7,392 nt of DNA, from NCBI GenBank assembly GCA_031292735.1, contig JARLGP010000059.1, positions 1-7,392 on the forward strand, read 5' to 3'. Position numbers and translations under genes: made by a program. Under the pieces are notes generated by a model. The model was not told the origin of the DNA and searched no databases. It was given only the letters and a program-made list of their open reading frames with translations. Below are positions 1 to 5,266 of this stretch, piece by piece (the stretch's first letter is position 1; each line of letters begins with the position of its first letter). Source of the DNA: Holophaga sp. Its GTDB lineage: Bacteria > Acidobacteriota > Holophagae > Holophagales > Holophagaceae.

Positions 1-16
1 CGCCCCATCGTGATCC

Positions 17-1384
17 ATGAGTGAATGGCTTCCCGAACGTCTTCCCGAAGACATCGAGGCTGAACGCGCCCTGCTGGCCACCTGCTGCGCGGCGGGGGCC
101 GAGCTGGCCGCCACCGAGATCGTGCTGGCGCTGTCGGACGAGGACTTCGTCCACCCGGCGCACCGGGCGGTGTTCAAGGCCCTGCGCACCCTGGTGGAGG
201 CGCAGATCGAGGTCAACTCGCTCACCCTCAAGGACGCCCTGGACCAGGCCGGGGACCTGTCCCGGGTGGGCGGCTACACCGGGCTGGTGGAACTGCTCAG
301 CGCCGAGGAGGTGGGCCGGCCCCAGGTGCTCAGCGATCTGCTGGTGCGCAAGCGCAAGCTTCGCCAGCTGATCCGCCTGGGCGCCCATCTGGTGCGCCAG
401 GCCTCCGAGGAGGAGGAACCGCCGGACACCCTGGTGGAGCAGGCCGCCATCGACCTGTTCCGGCTCGCCCAGGGCCAGGAACGCCGGGGCCTGGAACACA
501 TCGGCGACGTGGCGCGGGACGCCATGGAGGCCCTGCTGGACCGCCTGGAGGGGCGCGGCTCCACCGGGCTCAAGGTCGGCTTCAGCCGGCTGGACGGCAT
601 CACCCAGGGCTTCCAGCCCGGCAACCTGATCATCCTGGCGGCCCGCCCCGGCATCGGCAAGACCGCCCTGGCGCTCAACTGGCTGCTGCGCTCGGCCCAG
701 TACCACGGGGCCCACGGCGCCTTCTTCTCCCTGGAGATGTCCAAGGAGGAAGTGTTCAACCGGCTGCTGTCGGCCCACAGCAGCATCAACATGAAGGCGG
801 TCCAGGCCGGCACCTTCGACGAGGAGATCCAGGCCCGGCTGCTGCGCTCCCGGGACGCCCTGCTGGAGATGCCCATCTACATCAACGACCAGGCCGGCAT
901 CACCGTGCGGGAGATCACCGCCATGGTGGACCGCCACCTGTCCCGCTCCAACCAGAAGCTGGACATCGTGATCGTGGACTACCTGCAGCTCATGTCCAGC
1001 CCCGAATCCTCCCGGGCCGCCAAGCAGAGCGAGGCGGTGCGCATCGGCGAGATCAGCCGCGGCTTCAAGCTGCTGGCCAAGGACCACGGCATCCCGGTGG
1101 TGGTGCTCAGCCAGCTCAACCGCGAGGTGGAGCACCGCCAGGGCGGCAGGCCGCAGCTCTCCGACCTGCGCGATTCCGGCGCCATCGAGCAGGACGCCGA
1201 CATGGTCATGTTCATCCACCGGAAGATGAAGGCGGTGATGGAAGGCGAAGAGGAGGACCGCAGCGCGGAACTGCTGCTGGCCAAGCACCGCAACGGCCCC
1301 ACCGGCGCGGTGGCCCTCTACTTCGAAGGGGAGTACGCCCGCTACCGCGAGCTGGAGCGCACCACCGATTCCGATCTCGGGTGA
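17..1384 (+). CDS. dnaB: Replicative DNA helicase DnaB
   Basis: Hexameric 5'-3' helicase that unwinds DNA at the replication fork and contacts primase. The 455-residue length is normal for the family. The N-terminal DnaB_N helical domain covers about residues 9-110, a linker helix region follows, and the RecA-like ATPase domain runs from about 185 to 445. Visible motifs are Walker A ARPGIGKT (209-216; many DnaBs have SMGKT here), Walker B ending VDYLQLM (320-326), SQLNR (365-369), and the DLRDSGAIEQDAD signature (383-395) with its conserved acidic and Gln residues. No intein or insertion interrupts the ATPase core. ATG at 17 is the only sensible start: the DnaB_N fold begins at once, with the usual PEDIEAE-type opening. 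The 16 visible upstream bases contain no Shine-Dalgarno sequence, so translation may be coupled to a gene left of the window. The gene overlaps recG by four bases. Identity is very secure. Confidence 0.97.
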   Translation: MSEWLPERLPEDIEAERALLATCCAAGAELAATEIVLALSDEDFVHPAHRAVFKALRTLVEAQIEVNSLTLKDALDQAGDLSRVGGYTGLVELLSAEEVGRPQVLSDLLVRKRKLRQLIRLGAHLVRQASEEEEPPDTLVEQAAIDLFRLAQGQERRGLEHIGDVARDAMEALLDRLEGRGSTGLKVGFSRLDGITQGFQPGNLIILAARPGIGKTALALNWLLRSAQYHGAHGAFFSLEMSKEEVFNRLLSAHSSINMKAVQAGTFDEEIQARLLRSRDALLEMPIYINDQAGITVREITAMVDRHLSRSNQKLDIVIVDYLQLMSSPESSRAAKQSEAVRIGEISRGFKLLAKDHGIPVVVLSQLNREVEHRQGGRPQLSDLRDSGAIEQDADMVMFIHRKMKAVMEGEEEDRSAELLLAKHRNGPTGAVALYFEGEYARYRELERTTDSDLG

Positions 1385-3486
1385 CGGCGACCATGGCTGA
1401 GGCCCTCCCCCGTTTGCCGCTGGCCTCGAAAGTCACCGTCCTGCGCGGGGTCGGGCCGGTGTTCGCCGAGGCGCTCGGGGCGAACGGGATCCTTTCCCTG
1501 AAGGACCTGCTCTGGGCGCTGCCGCACCGCTACGTGGACCGCGGCAGCCTGCAGAAGATCGGCGACCTGGCGTTCCGCCCGGATCCCGGCGACCGGGAGA
1601 TCGTCACCGTGCTCGGCACCATCCAGGACCTGCGCCAGAGCACCACCCGGGTGCAGCGCATGAGCCTCACCGAGGCGCTGGTCACCGACGACAGCGGCAG
1701 CCTGCGGCTGATCTGGTTCAACCAGCCGTACCTGGCCAGGCAGTTGCACACCGGGGATCGGGTGCTGGTGTTCGGCCCGCTGGCCTCCGGCCGCTACGGC
1801 CTGGAGATGCGCGGCCCGGCCTTCGAACTGCTGGGCCGTGGCGGCGACGACGAGAACCTCTGGGTGCGCCGCTACCTGCCCCTCTACCGCAAGCTGGGGC
1901 CGGTCATGGGCCGGGCCCGCCAGCGGCTGGTGCAGGAGGCCCTGGGCCGGATCGCCGAGCCCGAGGAATGGCTGCCGCCGGAACTGGCCCGGGGGGTGCC
2001 CGGCAACCTGGCCGCGCTGCGCCTGCTGCACCAGCCCCCGGACGACAGCGACCCGGCCGCGCTGGACGCCCACGCCACCCCGGCCCACCGGCGCCTGGCC
2101 AGCGAGGAGCTGTTCGCCTTCGCCCTGGGGGTGACCCTGCGCCGCACCGGGCGCATGGCCCGGCGCGGCCAGGCGGTGCCCACCACGCCGGAGCTGCGGG
2201 AACGGCTCAAGGACTACCTGCCGTTCCGGCTCACCCGGGCCCAGCGCCAGGCGTTCCGGGAGATCGTGGGGGATCTGACCTCGGGCCGGGTCATGCACCG
2301 GCTGCTCCAGGGCGACGTGGGCAGCGGCAAGACCCTGGTGGCCTTCCTGGCCATGGCCATGGTGGCCGAGACCGGAGGCCAGGCGGCGCTGCTGGCGCCC
2401 ACCGAAGTCCTGGCCCGGCAGCACGCCGCCACGGTGCAGAAGCTGCTGAAAGGGGCGGCGGGCGGCATGGAGCTGCTGCTGGGCCCCATGAAGGCCGCCG
2501 AGAAACGCCTGGCCCTGGCCCGGATCGCCTCCGGCGAGGCCTCCTACGTCATCGGCACCCATGCCTTGTTCCAGGAATCGGTGAGCTTCCACAAGCTGCA
2601 GCTGGTGGTGGTGGACGAGCAGCACCGGTTCGGGGTGCGCCAGCGGGAAGCGCTCAAGGAGAAGGGGCTGGACCCGCACTGGCTGGTGATGAGCGCCACC
2701 CCCATCCCCCGCTCCCTGGCCCTGGCCCTGTTCGGCGACCTGGAACAGTCGGTGCTGGACGAACTGCCGCCGGGGCGCCAGCCCATCACCACCCGGCTGG
2801 TGGCGCCCGACGACGCCGAGCGCGCCTGGGACATCGTGGAAAAGCAGCTGGAGGCCGGCCACCAGGCTTTCGTGGTCAGCCCGGCCATCGATCCCCAGGA
2901 CGAGGCCAAGGTGCCGCTCCGGGACATCCAGGCCATGGAAGCCCTGCTGCGGGCCCGGTTCCCGGACCGGGAGCTGGTGGTGGTGCACGGCCGGCTCAAG
3001 GCCGACGCCATGGCCGGGCGCATGGAGGCCTTCGTTTCCGGCCGGGCCCGGATCCTGCTGGCCACCACGGTGATCGAGGTGGGGGTGGACGTGCCCAACG
3101 CCACGGTGATGGTGGTGGACCACGCCGAACGGTTCGGCCTCAGCCAGCTGCACCAGCTGCGCGGCCGGGTCGGCCGGGGCGAGGCGCGCAGCCACTTCCT
3201 GATGCTTTCCGGCAGCGAGACCGACCGGCTGCGGGTGCTGGTGGAGACCCAGGACGGCTTCCGCATCGCCCAGAAGGACCTGGAGCTGCGCGGGCCGGGG
3301 GAGTTCTTCGGCACCCGCCAGGCCGGGCTGCCCCAGTTCCAGGCCGCGGACCTGGTGCGCGACCGGCAGCTGCTGGGCCAGTGCCGGGAGGCTGCGGACA
3401 GGGCGGTCCAGCGCGGGCTCAGCGAACCGCAGCTGATCTGGCTCAAGCAGGAGCAGGCCCGGCTGAAGCTGGCGGAGATCTCCTGA
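1381..3486 (+). CDS. recG: ATP-dependent DNA helicase RecG
   Basis: Monomeric superfamily 2 double-strand DNA translocase that regresses stalled forks and remodels D-loops, R-loops and Holliday junctions. It has 701 residues, the usual RecG size. A helix-hairpin-helix-like LRGVGP segment lies near residue 20, and the OB-fold wedge domain covers about 70-135. The helicase motifs are Walker A GDVGSGKT (311-318), motif II DEQHRFG (412-418; most RecGs have DEQHRFG), SAT (438-440), motif V ATTVIEVGVDVPNA (561-574) and motif VI QLHQLRGRVGR (589-599). The RecG-specific tail follows, with a GPGEFFGTRQ-type segment. The start is taken as GTG 1381, which overlaps the dnaB stop (GTGA) and implies translational coupling. 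ATG at 1393 is an in-frame alternative that would shorten the protein by four residues, and neither start has a clear Shine-Dalgarno sequence. Identity is very secure; the exact start is not. Confidence 0.97.
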   Translation: MTATMAEALPRLPLASKVTVLRGVGPVFAEALGANGILSLKDLLWALPHRYVDRGSLQKIGDLAFRPDPGDREIVTVLGTIQDLRQSTTRVQRMSLTEALVTDDSGSLRLIWFNQPYLARQLHTGDRVLVFGPLASGRYGLEMRGPAFELLGRGGDDENLWVRRYLPLYRKLGPVMGRARQRLVQEALGRIAEPEEWLPPELARGVPGNLAALRLLHQPPDDSDPAALDAHATPAHRRLASEELFAFALGVTLRRTGRMARRGQAVPTTPELRERLKDYLPFRLTRAQRQAFREIVGDLTSGRVMHRLLQGDVGSGKTLVAFLAMAMVAETGGQAALLAPTEVLARQHAATVQKLLKGAAGGMELLLGPMKAAEKRLALARIASGEASYVIGTHALFQESVSFHKLQLVVVDEQHRFGVRQREALKEKGLDPHWLVMSATPIPRSLALALFGDLEQSVLDELPPGRQPITTRLVAPDDAERAWDIVEKQLEAGHQAFVVSPAIDPQDEAKVPLRDIQAMEALLRARFPDRELVVVHGRLKADAMAGRMEAFVSGRARILLATTVIEVGVDVPNATVMVVDHAERFGLSQLHQLRGRVGRGEARSHFLMLSGSETDRLRVLVETQDGFRIAQKDLELRGPGEFFGTRQAGLPQFQAADLVRDRQLLGQCREAADRAVQRGLSEPQLIWLKQEQARLKLAEIS

Positions 3487-3503
3487 TTTCCCTGGCCCGG
3501 GCG

Positions 3504-3522
3504 GAGGATGCGACCTATCCTC
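3504..3522. repeat. Short inverted repeat after recG
   Basis: GAGGAT (3504-3509) and ATCCTC (3517-3522) are perfect 6-base arms around a 7-base loop, 17 bases after the recG stop. No T-run follows on the + strand, so it is a poor intrinsic terminator. It could be a small mRNA hairpin or a chance repeat. It lies between recG and the first DUF3299 gene, so it matters for whether those genes share a transcript. Confidence 0.3.
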
Positions 3523-3560
3523 AAGCATCGTGAATGCCCCACGTCCGGACGGGTTGTCGC

Positions 3561-4115
3561 ATGAACCTCCTTGCCAAAATCGTTTTTGCCTCCCTGGCCT
3601 GCTTCCTGGCCTACGGGGTGGGCCTGGAGGTGAAGGACGCGCCGCCGGCGGTGCAGGTGCCTCCGGGGGTGACCCTGGTGGGCTTCGGCGACCTGGCCGC
3701 CGCCAGGCTGCCGGAAGCGGGGGCCCAGGTGCGCCGGGGCGACTACCTGAAGGCCCTGCCCAGGTCGATCCGGGACCTGGACAGCCAGCGGGTGCTCATC
3801 CAGGGCTTCATGATCCCCACCGTCACCGAGAACCACCAGGTCAAGGATTTCCTGCTGGTGCGCAACCAGGCCAGCTGCTGCTTCGGGTTCCCGCTCCGGG
3901 TGTCGGAGGTGCTGGATGTGCGCATGGCCAGCGGGCCCGCCCAGCCGCTCATGGACCGGGTGGTGAACGTGGTGGGGCAACTGCACATCCAGGAACATTG
4001 GGCCGGCCCGTTCCTGGGCTCCCTCTACCAGATGGAAGCGGACAGCGTGACCACCGGGTCCGCGCAGCCGTCCTCGCCCCTGGCCAGCCCCTCCCAGCCC
4101 CGCGGCCTTGAATAG
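3561..4115 (+). CDS. Exported DUF3299-family protein, copy 1
   Basis: A 184-residue protein that resembles the DUF3299 family; the family function is unknown to me. I recall relatives in gammaproteobacteria near ABC-transporter and metal-related genes, but that is memory and not shown here. Residues 7-22 (after Lys6) form a hydrophobic segment, either a signal peptide or an N-terminal anchor, so the protein should face the periplasm. The family core is about residues 71-166, with a conserved CCFG motif (106-109), GQLH and a YQME segment. A Ser/Pro-rich tail of about 20 residues follows that copy 2 lacks. ATG 3561 was chosen because it gives a compact signal sequence. An in-frame ATG at 3534 would add nine residues, with Arg at 5 and 9, and would put Cys23 in a lipobox-like SLAC context. 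Neither start has a good ribosome binding site. The gap to recG is 74 bases and to copy 2 is 12. Confidence 0.8.
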   Translation: MNLLAKIVFASLACFLAYGVGLEVKDAPPAVQVPPGVTLVGFGDLAAARLPEAGAQVRRGDYLKALPRSIRDLDSQRVLIQGFMIPTVTENHQVKDFLLVRNQASCCFGFPLRVSEVLDVRMASGPAQPLMDRVVNVVGQLHIQEHWAGPFLGSLYQMEADSVTTGSAQPSSPLASPSQPRGLE

Positions 4116-4116
4116 A

Positions 4117-4121
4117 AGGAA
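4117..4121 (+). promoter_or_regulatory. Ribosome binding site of DUF3299 copy 2
   Basis: AAGGA lies just after the copy 1 stop codon (TAG 4113-4115) and six bases before ATG 4128. It fixes the start of copy 2 and shows that this organism does use Shine-Dalgarno initiation, unlike the starts of the TIG lipoprotein gene and ddl. Confidence 0.75.
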
Positions 4122-4127
4122 AGCCCC

Positions 4128-4610
4128 ATGTTCCGTCCCGCCAGCCTGATGCCGATCCTCGCCGCCCTGCTGCTGGCCCAGCCCATGGCCGGCGTCAGCC
4201 CCCAGGCTCCGGCCGGCCCGCTGCAGACCTCCTTCAAGGTGCTGGCCGGCTTCCACCTGCCCGATGCCATCTACAAGGCCAAGCCCGGCCACGTGCGCGC
4301 CTTCATCCCGGCCTCCGTGCGCAACCTGGACGGCCGGGAGGTGGCGCTCACCGGCTTCATGCTGCCGATCCGCATCCACAACCGGCTGGTCACCGAATTC
4401 ATGCTGCTGCGCACCCAGAACACCTGCTGCTTCGGCATTCCGCCCGAGCTGCACGAGGTGGTTGAAGTCCTCAAGATCGACACCCCCACCAAGGTGCTGA
4501 TGGACACCCCGGTGACCGTGGTCGGCCACCTGCACGTGCGCGAGCGCTGGGATGGCACCTTCCTCTGCTCCATCTACCAGATGGACGCGGAGCGGGTGAC
4601 CGAAAACTAG
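4128..4610 (+). CDS. Exported DUF3299-family protein, copy 2
   Basis: A 160-residue paralogue of the gene just upstream. It opens with a Sec-type signal peptide: Arg3, a hydrophobic core at about 7-17, and likely cleavage somewhere in 17-24 (AQPMAGVS), so a periplasmic location is expected. Over 96 residues that align without gaps (SxRxLD to the YQM...VT end) I count about 45 identities with copy 1, spread through the domain. Shared features are CCFG (100-103), GFM-P, the LMD-V-VVG-LH stretch and YQM. It has a third cysteine (Cys147), where copy 1 has Gly, and lacks the Ser/Pro tail. The paired cysteines in an exported protein suggest metal binding or redox chemistry, but that is inference. 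It is almost certainly co-translated from one mRNA with copy 1. Its stop is three bases from the end of coaD on the opposite strand, with no terminator in between. Confidence 0.82.
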   Translation: MFRPASLMPILAALLLAQPMAGVSPQAPAGPLQTSFKVLAGFHLPDAIYKAKPGHVRAFIPASVRNLDGREVALTGFMLPIRIHNRLVTEFMLLRTQNTCCFGIPPELHEVVEVLKIDTPTKVLMDTPVTVVGHLHVRERWDGTFLCSIYQMDAERVTEN

Positions 4611-4613
4611 GAA

Positions 4614-5108
4614 CTAGCCAAGCTGCGCCGGGTTCTTCAGCCGGGCGGCGATGCGCTCCGCCAGGATCTCCGGCACCAGGCCGGACAGGTCGCCGCCCAT
4701 GGCGCCCACCTCCCGCACCATCCGGCTGCTCACCACGCTGTACTCCTCCTTGGGCATGAGGAACACCGTCTCCAGCTCCGGGGCCAGCTTGCGGTTCATG
4801 AGGGCCATCTGGAACTCGTATTCGAAATCGGAAAAGGCCCGCACCCCGCGCACGATGAAGTGGGCCTCCTGCTGCTTGGCGAAGTCCACCAGCAGCCCGT
4901 GGAAGGTGGCGATCTCCACGTGGGGCGTGCCCGCCAGCAGCTCGCGCAGGAAATCCACCCGCTCCGCCACGGAGAAGGAACAGGTCTTGGCGGGGTTGAA
5001 CAGGACCGCCACCACGAGGCGGTCCACCAGTCTTCCAGCACGCTGGATGAGATCCCAGTGGCCTAGGGTGACGGGGTCGAAGGAACCGGGATAGATGGCA
5101 ACGCGCAA
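4614..5108 (-). CDS. coaD: Phosphopantetheine adenylyltransferase CoaD
   Basis: Cytoplasmic enzyme of coenzyme A synthesis: it transfers AMP from ATP to 4'-phosphopantetheine, giving dephospho-CoA and pyrophosphate. With the chosen start the protein is 164 residues, typical for CoaD. The nucleotidyltransferase motifs are in order: YPGSFDP (6-12) followed by TLGH (14-17), Lys41 in the substrate loop, RGVRAFSDFEYE (87-98), and the ATP-binding SSRMVREV (127-134), matching ISSSLVKEV in the E. coli enzyme. The start is TTG (complement of 5106-5108), because AGGAG lies five bases upstream and the recognisable fold begins at MRVAIYPGSF. The open frame continues much further upstream but nothing there resembles CoaD, and no ATG is available near the right place. 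It is divergent from the TIG lipoprotein gene, convergent with the DUF3299 pair, and apparently monocistronic within the window. Confidence 0.95.
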   Translation of the reverse strand: MRVAIYPGSFDPVTLGHWDLIQRAGRLVDRLVVAVLFNPAKTCSFSVAERVDFLRELLAGTPHVEIATFHGLLVDFAKQQEAHFIVRGVRAFSDFEYEFQMALMNRKLAPELETVFLMPKEEYSVVSSRMVREVGAMGGDLSGLVPEILAERIAARLKNPAQLG

Positions 5109-5113
5109 AGGAA

Positions 5114-5118
5114 CTCCT
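5114..5118 (-). promoter_or_regulatory. Ribosome binding site selecting the TTG start of coaD
   Basis: On the minus strand, AGGAG is followed by five bases and then TTG. This is a near-ideal Shine-Dalgarno sequence and is the main reason for preferring the TTG start over any upstream in-frame codon. Confidence 0.8.
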
Positions 5119-5137
5119 GCGGTGAGTCGAAGGATTA

Positions 5138-5167
5138 AGTCTAAGCCGCCGTTCAAGAAAACTTGAA
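5138..5167 (-). promoter_or_regulatory. Candidate coaD promoter
   Basis: Minus-strand TAGACT (5143-5138) matches TATAAT at four of six positions and would start transcription about 20-25 bases before the TTG, leaving room for the ribosome binding site. The best -35 candidate at 18-base spacing is TTCAAG (5167-5162), which is weak and coincides with one arm of the inverted repeat at 5152-5167. The 11 bases ending in this -10 hexamer (CGGCTTAGACT) recur in the ddl promoter. The proposal is pattern-based only. Confidence 0.4.
5152..5167. repeat. Perfect inverted repeat in the coaD upstream region
   Basis: TTCAAG (5152-5157), AAAA (5158-5161), CTTGAA (5162-5167): perfect 6-base arms with a 4-base A spacer. 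It is centred about 50 bases upstream of the coaD TTG and overlaps the candidate -35. Symmetry, AT content in a GC-rich genome and position all suit a dimeric regulator's operator. It could instead be a weak hairpin or chance. No known regulon consensus is claimed. Confidence 0.45.
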
Positions 5168-5215
5168 AATTTCGTCTCGGCCAGTCCCAATGGCGCCGGA
5201 TCCCGGTGGCGGCGA

Positions 5216-5225
5216 TGGAATTCCA
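5216..5225. repeat. Ten-base palindrome upstream of the TIG lipoprotein promoter
   Basis: TGGAATTCCA is a perfect palindrome that ends seven bases before the candidate -35 of the lipoprotein gene. A 10-base palindrome is weak evidence alone, so it is recorded only for its position. Confidence 0.2.
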
Positions 5226-5232
5226 GAGGGCC

Positions 5233-5260
5233 TGGACAGAATGAATATTTAATTTATTTT
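5233..5260 (+). promoter_or_regulatory. Candidate leaderless promoter of the TIG lipoprotein gene
   Basis: TGGACA (5233-5238; five of six to TTGACA), a 16-base AT-rich spacer, and TATTTT (5255-5260; four of six to TATAAT), followed by six bases and ATG 5267. Transcription would begin at or next to the A of the ATG. No Shine-Dalgarno sequence precedes the ATG; GGGG lies immediately next to it, too close to serve. The AT-rich run 5240-5261 stands out sharply from the surrounding GC-rich DNA. Confidence 0.5.
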
Positions 5261-5266
5261 TGGGGC

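Noticed and set aside
1..24. Possible tail of an upstream gene overlapping the dnaB start (frame 1 ends at TGA 22-24; frame 3 ends at TGA 18-20)
   Set aside because: At most seven codons are visible, two frames are equally possible, and nothing identifies a product, so no gene can be called.
3516..3521. TATCCT as a -10 box for the first DUF3299 gene
   Set aside because: No reasonable -35 is found at 16-18 bases upstream, and the distance to either candidate ATG does not match the layout seen at the other promoters.
1342..3528. 728-codon minus-strand open frame opposite recG, plus a 521-codon plus-strand frame at 1968-3533
   Set aside because: RecG motifs on the plus strand account for the region. 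The alternatives are Gly/Ala/Arg/His/Gln-rich low-complexity translations typical of the shadow frames of GC-rich genes.
2544..4535. 663-codon minus-strand open frame across the recG end and the DUF3299 genes
   Set aside because: It spans three plus-strand genes and their intergenic gaps, and its translation is a shadow of them with no domain signal.
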